A stretch of 64,000 bases of DNA from DASZVB01 sp035545855. GTDB lineage: Bacteria; Myxococcota_A; Polyangia; Polyangiales; Polyangiaceae. Location: contig DASZXK010000154.1 in assembly GCA_035545855.1 (NCBI GenBank), forward strand, positions 1 through 64,000, given 5' to 3'. Every line of letters begins with the position of its first letter. Within the stretch, counting starts at the first letter, position 1. Below are positions 26,214-35,164 of this stretch, piece by piece. Under the pieces are notes generated by a model, which saw only the letters and a program-made list of their open reading frames with translations, made no database searches and was not told the origin of the DNA. The position numbers were made by a program, and so were the translations under genes.

Positions 26214-29200
26214 ATGCTCGACGCACTCCTCGGGTACTCGCTCAGGAATCGCCTCGCGTCCTTCGTGTTCGCGGTCGTGCTCGCGGCGGCGGGGTACTTC
26301 GCGTACCGCGATCTCACCATCGAGGCGTTTCCGGATCCCACGGACACGCAAGTGCAGGTGATCTCGCGGTTCCCGGGGCAGCCGACGGAAGAGATCGAGC
26401 GTCGCCTCTCCATCCCGATCGAGCGCGCCCTGAACGGCACCCCTGGACTCTTCCGCCTCCGCAGCATCTCGCTCTTCGGGCTCTCCTTCGTCACGCTGAC
26501 GTTCGAGGACGGCGTGGAGCTCTCGAACGCTCGCGCCCGCGTCCTCGAGAAGCTCAGGGACGCCGAGCTCCCCGAGGGCGTGACGCCCGAGCTCGGGCCG
26601 ATGGCGACGCCGATCGGCGAAGTGTACCGCTACACGCTCGCCGGCTCCGCGGCGGATCCGATGACGCTCCGCACGCTGCAGGACTGGGTCGTGCGGCCGG
26701 AGCTCCTGCGTGTTCCCGGCGTCGCGGACGTCGTCTCGTACGGCGGTCTCGTGAAGGAGATCCACGTCCAGCCGGATCCCGTGCGCATGGCCGCCCTCGG
26801 GGCCACGCTGAAAGAGGTCTTTTCCGCGATCAGCCAGGCGTCCAGCAACGCCACGGGCGGCTACGTGGAGCGCGGGAGCGAGGTGTTCGTCATCCGCAGC
26901 GTCGGCGTCTTCACGAACGTCGACGACATCCGGAAGACCCGGGTCACCGATCACCACGGCGTTCCGGTGCTCCTCAGGGACGTCGCCCAGGTGAACGAAG
27001 GGTACGCCCCGCGGCAGGGCGTCGTGACGAGGGACGACGAAGACGACTCCGTCGAGGGCATCGTGCTCATGCGCCGCGGAGAGAACCCGACGCAGGTGCT
27101 TCCCCTCCTTCGCGACCGCATCGCGGAGATCCAGTCCGATTTCCTCCCGAAGGGCGTGAAGATCGCCCCGTTCTACGACCGGACCGTGCTCGTGGACACG
27201 ACGCTCAGGACCGTCTTCAGAAACCTCGCGGAAGGGGCGCTGCTGGTCACGCTCGTGCTGTTCGCGTTCACGCTCTCCATCCGGGCGTCCTTGATCGTCG
27301 CGCTCGTGATCCCGCTCTCCCTCGCGGCGTCCTTCGCGTACCTCCGCGCCCGCGGCATGAGCGCGAACCTCCTCAGCATGGGGGCCATCGACTTCGGCAT
27401 CATCGTCGACGGCGCGGTCATCCTCGTCGAACACCTGTTCCACGAGGTGCCGCGCATGGAAGACCGGGACACGCCCATCGCGGACCGGATCTTCCGCGCC
27501 GCGAAGGAGGTCGCGCGGCCCACGCTGTTCTCCCTCCTCATCATCATCGCCGCGTACCTCCCCATCTTCGCGCTCCAGCGCGTGGAGGGCCGGATCTTCG
27601 CGCCCATGGCGAACACGGTGGTGAGCGCGCTGGTCGGCGCGCTGCTCGTCTCCTTCACGCTGGTCCCCGTGCTCGCGCTCTTCGCCCTCCGCGGCGAACG
27701 CCCGGAGCGCGAGTCGCCGCTCCTCTCCATGGCCGCGCGCGCCTACGAACCGCTCCTCTCCGTCTCGATGCGCCGCCCTCTCGTGGTGATGACGCTCGCG
27801 CTCTCGGGGCTCGTCGCGTCCTTCGTGCTCTTGCCGCGCCTGGGTTCGGAGTTCCTTCCGGTGCTGAACGAGGGCGCGCTCTACGTGACCTTCACGCTCC
27901 CCGGGAACATCTCGCAGACGGACGCGCGGCGCCTCACGCCGCGGCTCAAGGCGCTGCTGAAGCGCACGCCGGAGGTGAACGGCCTCCTCTCCCAGCTCGG
28001 GCGCCCGGAGGACGGCACGGACCCGACGCTCCCGAACAACCTCGAGATCTTCGTGAAGCTGAAGCCGCTCGATCAATGGAGAAAGGAGCGGCCGAACCTC
28101 GATTCCATCGTCTCCGAGATGGCCAAGAACCTCGCCGAGGTTCCGGGCATCGAATACAACTTCTCCCAGCCGATCCGGGACAACGTCGCCGAGAACATCT
28201 CCGGCCAGTTCGGCCAGATCTCCCTCAAGATCTACGGTCGAGACCTGGAGAAGCTGCAGGACGCCGCGGAGAAGGCCAAGGACGTCATCCAGGGAGTCCC
28301 GGGCGTCGCGGATCTCGGCATCGTGAAGGCCGGACAATCGCCCCTCGTGGAGATCCAGATCGACCGTGACGCGCTCGCCCGGTTCGACCTCGATCTGAAC
28401 GAGGTGCAAGACTACCTCGAGACCGCGATGGCCGGCCACGTCGCGAGCGAGCTCTGGGAGGACGAGAAGCGGTTCGACGTCACGGTGCGTCTTCCGCGCT
28501 CCACCCGGGAAGACGTGACGGCCATCCGGGATCTCGTGCTCCCCCTGAAGACGGGTGGAGTCGTCCCGCTTCACGCCATCGCGGACGTGCGGCTCGGGGT
28601 CGGACGCTCCGCGATCACGCGGGAGAACGGCAAGCGCTACGTGGGCGTGCGCATGAACGTCCGGAACCGGGACATGGGCTCGTTCGTGCAGGAAGCCCGC
28701 GCGGCGGTGTCGGCCAAGGTGCCGCTCGATTCCGGGTACCAGATGACGTGGGGCGGGGAGTTCGAGAACCAGCAGCGCGCCATGAAGCGCCTCGGCATCG
28801 TCATCCCGGTCGCGATTCTCATCACGTTCCTGCTCCTGTTCTCCGCGTTCGGTACCATCCTGGACGCGACGCTCATCATGTTCCACGTGCCGCTCGCGCT
28901 CCTCGGCGGCGTCCTCGGGCTCGCCGCCGCGAACCTCACGCTCTCCGTGTCCGCCGCGGTCGGGTTCATCGCGCTCCTCGGGCAGGCCGTGCTGAACGGC
29001 GTGCTCGTCGTGGCCGCCGTCCGCGCCCGGCTCCGCGACGGAGAAGATCACTTCACCGCCGTCACCGGCGGCGCTCGCGACCGGCTGCGCGCCGTGCTCA
29101 TGACCGCTCTCCTCGCGGCGCTCGGCCTCCTTCCGGCCGCGATGTCCCACGCCATCGGCAGCGAGACCCAGCGGCCCATCGCGGTGGTGGTCGTCGGCGG

Positions 29201-29357
29201 CACCATCTCGGCGGCCCTCCTGACGTTGATCGTGCTGCCCGTCAGCTATTTCTGGGTGCTGGAGCTCGCGGAGAGCTTCCAGCGGTTCCGTCTCCGGCCG
29301 CGGCTCCCCGGGCCCTCCGGCGCCGCCCGGCGCTCCGCGGAAGTTCCGCTAAGCTAG
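26214..29357 (+). CDS. Heavy-metal RND efflux pump inner-membrane subunit (CzcA/CusA family)
   Basis: The protein has 1047 residues, the normal RND length, with 12 predicted membrane helices and two large periplasmic loops. The N-terminus (RDLTIEAFPDPTDTQVQVISRFPG) and the TM4 motif MGAIDFGIIVDGAVILVEH, with its DxxxxxD...E acidic relay for proton transfer, are signatures of the HME-RND branch. It would expel divalent or monovalent metal cations in exchange for protons. No membrane-fusion or outer-membrane partner gene is nearby, so it must borrow partners or they lie elsewhere. It is divergent from the beta-helix gene (48-bp gap) and 11 bp ahead of the mutase gene. Confidence 0.93.
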   Translation: MLDALLGYSLRNRLASFVFAVVLAAAGYFAYRDLTIEAFPDPTDTQVQVISRFPGQPTEEIERRLSIPIERALNGTPGLFRLRSISLFGLSFVTLTFEDGVELSNARARVLEKLRDAELPEGVTPELGPMATPIGEVYRYTLAGSAADPMTLRTLQDWVVRPELLRVPGVADVVSYGGLVKEIHVQPDPVRMAALGATLKEVFSAISQASSNATGGYVERGSEVFVIRSVGVFTNVDDIRKTRVTDHHGVPVLLRDVAQVNEGYAPRQGVVTRDDEDDSVEGIVLMRRGENPTQVLPLLRDRIAEIQSDFLPKGVKIAPFYDRTVLVDTTLRTVFRNLAEGALLVTLVLFAFTLSIRASLIVALVIPLSLAASFAYLRARGMSANLLSMGAIDFGIIVDGAVILVEHLFHEVPRMEDRDTPIADRIFRAAKEVARPTLFSLLIIIAAYLPIFALQRVEGRIFAPMANTVVSALVGALLVSFTLVPVLALFALRGERPERESPLLSMAARAYEPLLSVSMRRPLVVMTLALSGLVASFVLLPRLGSEFLPVLNEGALYVTFTLPGNISQTDARRLTPRLKALLKRTPEVNGLLSQLGRPEDGTDPTLPNNLEIFVKLKPLDQWRKERPNLDSIVSEMAKNLAEVPGIEYNFSQPIRDNVAENISGQFGQISLKIYGRDLEKLQDAAEKAKDVIQGVPGVADLGIVKAGQSPLVEIQIDRDALARFDLDLNEVQDYLETAMAGHVASELWEDEKRFDVTVRLPRSTREDVTAIRDLVLPLKTGGVVPLHAIADVRLGVGRSAITRENGKRYVGVRMNVRNRDMGSFVQEARAAVSAKVPLDSGYQMTWGGEFENQQRAMKRLGIVIPVAILITFLLLFSAFGTILDATLIMFHVPLALLGGVLGLAAANLTLSVSAAVGFIALLGQAVLNGVLVVAAVRARLRDGEDHFTAVTGGARDRLRAVLMTALLAALGLLPAAMSHAIGSETQRPIAVVVVGGTISAALLTLIVLPVSYFWVLELAESFQRFRLRPRLPGPSGAARRSAEVPLS

Positions 29358-29368
29358 GGGGCCCTCGA

Positions 29369-31099
29369 ATGAGCGTCTCCAAGCTGTCCCCCGATTTCAC
29401 CGTCGACGGCGAGAACCCCGGACTCTCGGCGTCGGAGCTCGCCGCGCTCCGGAGGGACCTCGCCGCCTGGCGGAAGGGACCGGTCGCGCGCGCGGAAGCG
29501 AGCATGCCGCCCCGCTTGCCGCGGTTCTCCACGTGGAGCGGCGCGCCCGTGCCAGATCTGGCCACTCCAGTGGACATTTCCGGGAGCTACGGGGAGTCGC
29601 TCGGGTTCCCCGGACAGTACCCGTTCACGCGCGGCGTCCAGCCGACGATGTACCGCGGCAGGCTCTGGACGATGCGCATGTTCGCGGGCTTCGGCACGCC
29701 GGAGCAGACGAACGAGCGCTTCCGGTATCTCGTCTCCCAGGGGCAGACGGGCCTCTCCACCGCGTTCGATTTCCCGACGCTCATGGGATACGACTCGGAC
29801 TCGCCGCGCGCGCTCGGGGAGGTCGGCATGTGCGGCGTCGCGGTGGACACGCTGCGAGACATGGACGCGCTCTTCTCCGGCATCGATCTCGGGAAGATCA
29901 CGACGAGCATGACGATCAACGGTCCGGCGATCGTCCTCTTCTGCTTCTACGTGGCGCTCGCCGACGTCCGGGGCGTCTCCCGGGATCGCATCGGCGGCAC
30001 CATCCAGAACGATTGCCTGAAGGAGTTCATCGCCCAGCACGCCTGGCTCGTCCCGCCCGGCCCCGCGATGCGCCTCGTGACGGACGTCGTCGAGTTTTCC
30101 GCGAGAGAAGTGCCCCGCTGGAACCCGGTTTCCATCAGCGGCTATCACATCCGGGAGGCCGGGGCGACGGCAGCGCAGGAGCTCGCCTTCACGCTCGCGG
30201 ACGGTCTCGCCTACGTGGAGAGCGGCATCGCGCGCGGGCTCCCCGTGGATTCGTTCGCGCCGAGGCTCTCGTTCTTCTTCGACGTCCACAACGACTTCTT
30301 CGAGGAAATCGCGAAGTTCCGCGCCGCGCGGCGGCTCTGGGCGCGCCTCATGAAAGATCGCTACGGGGCGAAGAACGAGAACAGCCTCAAGCTTCGCACG
30401 CACGCGCAGACGGCCGGCGTGTCCCTCACGGCGCAGCAGCCGTACAACAACGTCGCGCGGGTCGCGCTCCAGGCGCTCGCCGCCGTCCTCGGCGGCACGC
30501 AATCCCTCCACACGAACTCGCTGGACGAGACGTACGCGCTCCCCACGGAGGACGCCGTGACGGTCGCGCTCCGGACGCAGCAGATCATCGCGCACGAGAC
30601 GGGCGTCGCGAACACGATCGACCCGCTCGGCGGGAGCTACTACGTCGAGTCCCTGACGGACCGGATGGAGCACGAGGCGCTCGAGTACATCCGCCGGATC
30701 GACGACATGGGCGGCATGCTCCGCGCGGTGGAGACGGGCTATCCGCAGCGCGAGATCGCGAAGAGCGCCTACGAGCTGGAACGGCAGATCAACGCCGGGG
30801 AGCGAGTCGTCGTCGGCGTGAACCGCTTCGTCGAGGGCGGCGCCGGGAGCGGCATCCCCACGCTGCGGATCGACGAGGCCGTCCAGAAGAAGAAGGTGGA
30901 CGATCTCCGGCGAGTGAAGGCCGAGCGCTCGAACGCGGACGTGGAGAGGGCGCTCTCCCGGGTGCGCGCCGCGGCGGAAGGCAAAGAGAACCTGGTGCCG
31001 CCCATCATCGAGGCGGCGAAGGCGCTCGCGACGGAGCAGGAGATCTGCGACGTGCTCCGCGCGGTCTTCGGCACGTACACGGACCCGGCCGAGTTCTGA
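29369..31099 (+). CDS. Methylmalonyl-CoA mutase family, catalytic (large) domain only
   Basis: ATG 29369 gives 576 residues after AGGGGG at -13 to -8. The TIM-barrel signatures are present: YPFTRGVQPTMYRGRLWTMRMFAGFG, GQTGLSTAFDFPTLMGYDSD, GGTIQNDCLKEF, SISGYHIREAGA with the catalytic His, and THAQTAGVSLTAQQPYNN. The C-terminal B12-binding domain (DxHxxG) of full-length mutases is absent, so a separate small subunit is needed, as in archaeal and some bacterial systems; none lies in the window. It would interconvert methylmalonyl-CoA and succinyl-CoA or a related pair such as isobutyryl/butyryl-CoA. Its start is 11 bp after the RND gene, so it is probably cotranscribed. Confidence 0.92.
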   Translation: MSVSKLSPDFTVDGENPGLSASELAALRRDLAAWRKGPVARAEASMPPRLPRFSTWSGAPVPDLATPVDISGSYGESLGFPGQYPFTRGVQPTMYRGRLWTMRMFAGFGTPEQTNERFRYLVSQGQTGLSTAFDFPTLMGYDSDSPRALGEVGMCGVAVDTLRDMDALFSGIDLGKITTSMTINGPAIVLFCFYVALADVRGVSRDRIGGTIQNDCLKEFIAQHAWLVPPGPAMRLVTDVVEFSAREVPRWNPVSISGYHIREAGATAAQELAFTLADGLAYVESGIARGLPVDSFAPRLSFFFDVHNDFFEEIAKFRAARRLWARLMKDRYGAKNENSLKLRTHAQTAGVSLTAQQPYNNVARVALQALAAVLGGTQSLHTNSLDETYALPTEDAVTVALRTQQIIAHETGVANTIDPLGGSYYVESLTDRMEHEALEYIRRIDDMGGMLRAVETGYPQREIAKSAYELERQINAGERVVVGVNRFVEGGAGSGIPTLRIDEAVQKKKVDDLRRVKAERSNADVERALSRVRAAAEGKENLVPPIIEAAKALATEQEICDVLRAVFGTYTDPAEF

Positions 31100-31103
31100 A
31101 GCG

Positions 31104-31805
31104 TCAGAACTCGGTGCGGATCCCGAGCGTTCCGCCGGCCGGAAGCGCGAACGCGGAACCGCCCGGGCGCGCGCCGTAGCCGTAGCCGCCCGCGGGGGTG
31201 ACTCGAACCTCCGGCTTGAAGCTCTTCCCGAACATCACCCAGCCGATCGGGGTCGCGGCGAGGCCGCCGACGATGAGCAGCGCGCCCGCCGCGACGACGG
31301 AGTCACTCGGAGCTTCCTCGTGCCAGCTGCACGTGTCGTCGGCGCACGAGTGGACGCTCCGGCTCGTCGCTTCCGTCACCAGGAGAACGATCCCCGTCAC
31401 GATCGCGACCGGTCCGCCGATCCCGAGCACGAGGCCCGTCGTTCGCTGCCACGGCTCGTCCGGGCTCACCTCGACACGCGAGGTGCCGTCGAGGTCGAAC
31501 ACGCGGGACCCGGCGAGCGTGTCCTCCGTCTTGGCGACGTGGAGCTTGTAGCGTCCGGTGGGGAGTCGCGCGAAGCAGGGCGTCGTGCAGCGCGCGATCG
31601 GGCGATCCTGCGAGACGTTCGCCGACGGGCCGTAGATCTCCACGGGGAGCGCGCGGCCCTGCTCGCCCTCGATCGTCATCACGGCAAGCGCCGGACGGGG
31701 CGGCCCGTACTCGGCTTCCTGCTGCGCGAAAGCGAGCCCGCTGCCCGGAAACGAAGCGCCGAGAGCGCCCAGACACACACCGGTCGCGAAGCGTGAGCCC
31801 TTCAC
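31104..31805 (-). CDS. PEGA-like envelope protein with two membrane segments
   Basis: The GTG at 31805 gives 233 residues and a signal peptide ending GLAFAQQ; the frame is open further, including ATG 31940, but the signal peptide favours the GTG. Residues about 45-110 (LPVEIYGPSANVSQDRPIARCTTPCFARLPTGRYKLHV) fit a PEGA-type surface domain. Two hydrophobic helices follow near 125-150 and 172-195, and the tail is Gly/Tyr-rich. Function unknown. It converges on the mutase gene with a 4-bp gap. Confidence 0.65.
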   Translation of the reverse strand: MKGSRFATGVCLGALGASFPGSGLAFAQQEAEYGPPRPALAVMTIEGEQGRALPVEIYGPSANVSQDRPIARCTTPCFARLPTGRYKLHVAKTEDTLAGSRVFDLDGTSRVEVSPDEPWQRTTGLVLGIGGPVAIVTGIVLLVTEATSRSVHSCADDTCSWHEEAPSDSVVAAGALLIVGGLAATPIGWVMFGKSFKPEVRVTPAGGYGYGARPGGSAFALPAGGTLGIRTEF

Positions 31806-31952
31806 CCTTCGAGAAGGATGAACGCGAGAGGACGGAAACGCAAGCGCGCGTAACCGAGCCGAACCAGCGCCGCCACGCGCCCGGGCGAACGAACACACGT
31901 TGCTCCCTCCTTCCGTGTGCGGCGCATTCCTGCTTAGATTCATGCTGACCGC

Positions 31953-32825
31953 ATGGTGAGGGCAAGGCAAGGGATCCGGCTCCGACACGCGCGCGCGGGG
32001 CTCCTCGGAGTGCTCGTGGTCTCCTCCGTCGCCGCTCCCCGGAATGCTCGCGCGGCGGATGCTCCTCCCGCGCCGCTTTCTCCACCGACGGGAGATCCGG
32101 GCGAGCTCGAGGAGCACGGCCCCGCGGTCCCTCCCGAAGCGCCGGCTCCCGCGCGCGCCGGGCGACCACCGACGCCGGAGGCTCCCTCCACGCCGCCCCA
32201 GGTCGCTCCCACGCCCCCGGAGCGCCGGGGCTCACTCGAAGGTCCGGCCCTCCCCGAAGCGGAATACCCCGACGGGAGCCCCGGCACGAGCGAAGCGCCG
32301 AGCTCGAAGCCCGGGGTCGCTCACGAAGGCGAGCACCGGCACGACGGTTTCTTCATGCGGTACGGCGGCGGCATCTCCGTCGCTCCCGCCGAGGACGCGC
32401 CGGCTTCGGTGAGCAGGAAGTCGAAAGCGAGCGGAATCGGGTTCGAGATGTCGTGGGGAGGGACGCCCGCGGCGGGGCTCGCGATCGGCGGCGGGTTCAT
32501 GGGAACCGGTTTCGACTCGCGTCTCGGGCTCGTCTGGTACTTCGGGTTCGCGGACTACTACCCCGACCCGACGCAGGGGCTCCATTTCCAGGGCGTCGGC
32601 GCGTTCACCATCGCGAGCGACGCGGGATCGCTCGCGGGCCCCACGGTCGCGGCCGGCGTCGGCTACGAGGGCTGGGTCGCGAAGCAGTCCTCCATGGGGG
32701 CCATCGTCCGCGTCGGGTACACGTGGCTCTCCGGATCGGACCGGGACTCGCTGTCGTCCGCGTCGGAGACCGTTCACGTCCATGCGCCGCTGGTCACGGT
32801 GCACGGCGTGTGGACGTGGCACTGA
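31953..32825 (+). CDS. Outer-membrane beta-barrel-like protein with Pro-rich linker
   Basis: The protein has 290 residues. The signal peptide ends near ARAADA. Residues 37-125 are a Pro/Ala/Glu-rich disordered linker. Residues 130-290 show alternating strands (FFMRYGGGISVAPAE, GIGFEMSWGG, RLGLVWYFGFADYY, GVGAFTIASDAG) ending in HVHAPLVTVHGVWTWH, consistent with a small beta-barrel with aromatic girdles. No specific family was recognised. Confidence 0.68.
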   Translation: MVRARQGIRLRHARAGLLGVLVVSSVAAPRNARAADAPPAPLSPPTGDPGELEEHGPAVPPEAPAPARAGRPPTPEAPSTPPQVAPTPPERRGSLEGPALPEAEYPDGSPGTSEAPSSKPGVAHEGEHRHDGFFMRYGGGISVAPAEDAPASVSRKSKASGIGFEMSWGGTPAAGLAIGGGFMGTGFDSRLGLVWYFGFADYYPDPTQGLHFQGVGAFTIASDAGSLAGPTVAAGVGYEGWVAKQSSMGAIVRVGYTWLSGSDRDSLSSASETVHVHAPLVTVHGVWTWH

Positions 32826-33127
32826 GCCCGACACGAAATCGGCAATTTTCCCGCCCAGATACAGCCTGCGCCCGGGCGCCGCAGCGCGCGCCTCTCTTCC
32901 CTCGGGCGCAGTCGAGCGCACGTGGAACGGCGCGTCGGCAGGTACCGGGCGAGCTCGACCGCGCAGACGGCGAGCGCGATGGAGACTCCTCCGAGGTGCT
33001 CCTCCTGGCCGTCGGGGCTAGTGAAAATGCACATGGCCGGCGCTTCCTCGGGAGATTCGGAGAACGAATCTGGAGCGGCCTGGAAACCCGGTTCGCCGTC
33101 GTTCATCCGCACGGGTAGCATGGACCG
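32826..33127. other. Intergenic region, no confident gene
   Basis: About 300 bases lie between a barrel gene and the DUF2378-like gene. Weak frames exist on both strands. The best is a minus-strand stretch whose peptide includes MCIFTSPDGQEEHLGG, but it has no good start context and I do not call it. It probably holds the promoter of the gene at 33128. Confidence 0.35.
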
Positions 33128-33781
33128 GTGGAACCCGTGCGCCGCCTCCATCGCGGAACCGGCGTGCTCCCCGTGGTCCACGGTCTGAAGATGCTGCCCG
33201 GCGGCCGGGAGATGGTGCCCGAGGCGCTTCGACACTACCTCGAGACACCCGTCGCCGTCGCCGACTGGTATCCCGAGGCGGACTACGAGACGTTGATCCA
33301 GATCCTCGCGAGCCTGATACCGCCCAGGTCCGTGGGCGGGGACGTCTGGGCGTACTTCGGTCGCACCGCGGCTCAGCGAGACCTCGCGGGACTCCAGGAG
33401 GCGCTCGCGCCCGCGGCGCGGATGCAGTCGGTCGGTGCGTACCGGAGGCTCGCGGAGGGCGCGCGCGGAGTGCTCGGCCTCGCGCTTCGCACGATGAAGC
33501 TCTGGGGCCTCTATCACGACGCAGGAGAGCTGGTCGCGTTCCGGAAGGAGGACGCTCCGGGGATCCTCGTCGTGCAGATCCGGCGTTTCTCCTTCCCGTG
33601 CGACGGCCTCGTGGATCTCCAGCTCGCGTACATGGCCGAGTTCGGACGCCTCGTCGGCGTCCGGATGGAGGGACGAGTCACGCAGTCCACCGTGCGGGGC
33701 GACCCCGTCTGCGAGTACGAGTTCCGCGTGGAACCGACCCCGGAGAATCTCGCGTCCCTGGCGAAACTGCCGGCTGTCTGA
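33128..33781 (+). CDS. DUF2378/TIGR02265-like myxobacterial paralogous-family protein
   Basis: The GTG at 33128 gives 217 residues; a GTG at 33161 is an alternative. The pattern (VADWYPEADYETLIQIL, YFGRTAAQRDL, LALRTMKLWGLYHDAGEL, then DLQLAYMAEFGRLVGVRM) fits the roughly 200-residue alpha/beta proteins found in many copies in myxobacteria. Their biochemical function is unknown. A second member lies at 47067-47627; both share an EWYP/DWYP core, an (F/M)GxxxxxxxL segment and an aromatic DxGEL motif. A copy of the dispersed repeat starts 19 bp after its stop codon. Confidence 0.6.
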   Translation: MEPVRRLHRGTGVLPVVHGLKMLPGGREMVPEALRHYLETPVAVADWYPEADYETLIQILASLIPPRSVGGDVWAYFGRTAAQRDLAGLQEALAPAARMQSVGAYRRLAEGARGVLGLALRTMKLWGLYHDAGELVAFRKEDAPGILVVQIRRFSFPCDGLVDLQLAYMAEFGRLVGVRMEGRVTQSTVRGDPVCEYEFRVEPTPENLASLAKLPAV

Positions 33782-33799
33782 GTGACGGATCGCGATTGG

Positions 33800-34212
33800 C
33801 GACAGCCGGATGCCGGCGCGTTCGGTGTTCGTGGAAGGAACGACCCAGGGCCCCCTGCGCCGGCGTCGCTTTTCCGGAAGCCTGGGGTCGGTCTCTCACA
33901 CGCCGACGACAGGGTCGATCCGCTCTTCGGCCCCTGTCGGGCCATTCATCTCGTCCACGCTCACCCGAAATCGACCTCGAAGCGGCCGTGGACGTGAGCC
34001 TTCGCTTCGGGTGCTTCATGGCTCCCCCCAGAACCGGGCTTTCGAGAGAGCGGCGACGGCGAAGAATCGCTCTCGGATTTCGAGAACTGCCGAACAAAGT
34101 GCGCCGTCGATGCTCTCTCGGAAGCACACACCCCGCGAATTCGCTGCCCGTTGCGTGGCGCTACCGAGGGTGTGCACCAGATCTTCCTAGCGGGTCGCCG
34201 GGTGGGCATCGC
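33800..34212 (+). repeat. Dispersed hairpin-rich repeat, single copy
   Basis: This block aligns with the repeat block at 46.2-47.0 kb. Shared runs include GTGGAAGG, CCTGCGCCGGC, TTCCGGAAGCCTGGG, CGCCGACGACAGGGT, GTGAGCCTTCGCTTCG, CGAGAGAGCG, TCTCGGAAGCACACACCCC and ACCGAGGGTGTGC, separated by indels. The edges look like decayed versions of the larger element's terminal repeats (ACAGCCGG at left, GCCGGGTGGGCATCG at 34197-34211). It lies between the DUF2378-like gene and 34298. The bases from 34213 to 34297 hold nothing recognisable. Confidence 0.65.
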
Positions 34213-34297
34213 CGATGCCGAGCCCCGCGTGTCCAATGGGGAACGCCACTCCGAGTCCTGGGGACGCGTCCGGTGGCGGGGCCCCCCAGCCCCCGAA

Positions 34298-35017
34298 TCA
34301 GTTCCTGGAGCCCTCGAAATGGTAGTCGAGGGTGCCGGTCGCGTCCTCACCCGGGACGTGCATCTCGAAGGCGAGCGCCATGTCGAGCACGAGCCGCTTT
34401 CCTTCCAGGTGCGCGGTACCCCGCGTCACGGTGGCGGACGCGGAGGCTTCGGGGGTGTTCTGCTCGAAGCACCCCTGTCCAGGGGTGACCGTCGCCGTGC
34501 CGTCGCCGAGAGTCGCGCCGAGCGTGCAGAGTTCCTTCCCGTTCGAGCTGTCGATCAGGACGAGGTCGATCTTCGACTTGTCCGAGCTGGTCACGTTGAT
34601 GCGCGCGTTCGGGTCCCGGTCCGCGCGCTCCGGCGAGCCCGAGAGCCGGTAGGTCGAGACGTCCTCTCCCCGGTACTCGCCGACGAAGTCCGCGCCGGTC
34701 GCGACCTTGCCGGGTGGCGTCTCCGGTGCGGCGGGCGCGGCCGATGCCGTCGTCGAAGGCGCGGGGGGCGGACGGTCCGCGGGCTCGTCCGCCGGGACCT
34801 CGGGCGCCGCGGGCTCCACGACGCTCGACGCTTCCCTGCCGCGGCGATCTTCGTGAACGTGCGCGCGGCCGTGCGCGAGGTGATAGGTGCGGGGCAGGGG
34901 GCCGACGCCGAGCGGCACGGGGCTCGGAAGTGCGTGACCGCAGCCCGATGCCAGAGCCACGATCACGAGCGACCCGACGCCGGTCGATCGAAAAGACACG
35001 AGGGAACTCACGGTCAT
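34298..35017 (-). CDS. Lipoprotein, unknown function
   Basis: ATG 35017 gives 239 residues with a lipoprotein signal (VALASGC, Cys about 22). An upstream in-frame ATG would delay the signal, so it is not used. Residues 30-110 are His/Pro/Ala-rich linker. The C-terminal 125 residues are a beta domain (DFVGEYRGEDVSTYRL, INVTSSDKSKIDLVLIDSSNG, TAHLEGKRLVLDMALAFEM) that resembles lipocalin-like or calycin folds in pattern only. It is divergent from the zinc-ribbon gene at 35165. Confidence 0.68.
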   Translation of the reverse strand: MTVSSLVSFRSTGVGSLVIVALASGCGHALPSPVPLGVGPLPRTYHLAHGRAHVHEDRRGREASSVVEPAAPEVPADEPADRPPPAPSTTASAAPAAPETPPGKVATGADFVGEYRGEDVSTYRLSGSPERADRDPNARINVTSSDKSKIDLVLIDSSNGKELCTLGATLGDGTATVTPGQGCFEQNTPEASASATVTRGTAHLEGKRLVLDMALAFEMHVPGEDATGTLDYHFEGSRN

Positions 35018-35164
35018 TGGTGGAGGCCGAGGCCGAACGACTGCCGGCGCGGCGATCGCGCGCCCGGACTCTATCACCCCGTCTGCCCGACGGCGCGGAG
35101 CGGCGCTCCGGAATCCGACGGCGCTCTCGACGCGAAACGGGGCTAGACTGCGGCTCGCTCATAC

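Noticed and set aside
24498..29150. A continuous 1550-codon minus-strand frame joining the beta-helix gene to antisense of the RND gene
   Set aside because: A strong ribosome site and signal peptide at GTG 26165 mark the true start. The extension is the shadow of the RND pump gene.
32826..33127. Minus-strand peptide containing MCIFTSPDGQEEHLGG as a small gene
   Set aside because: No ribosome site, several Met options of equal weight, and the frame runs into both flanking genes.
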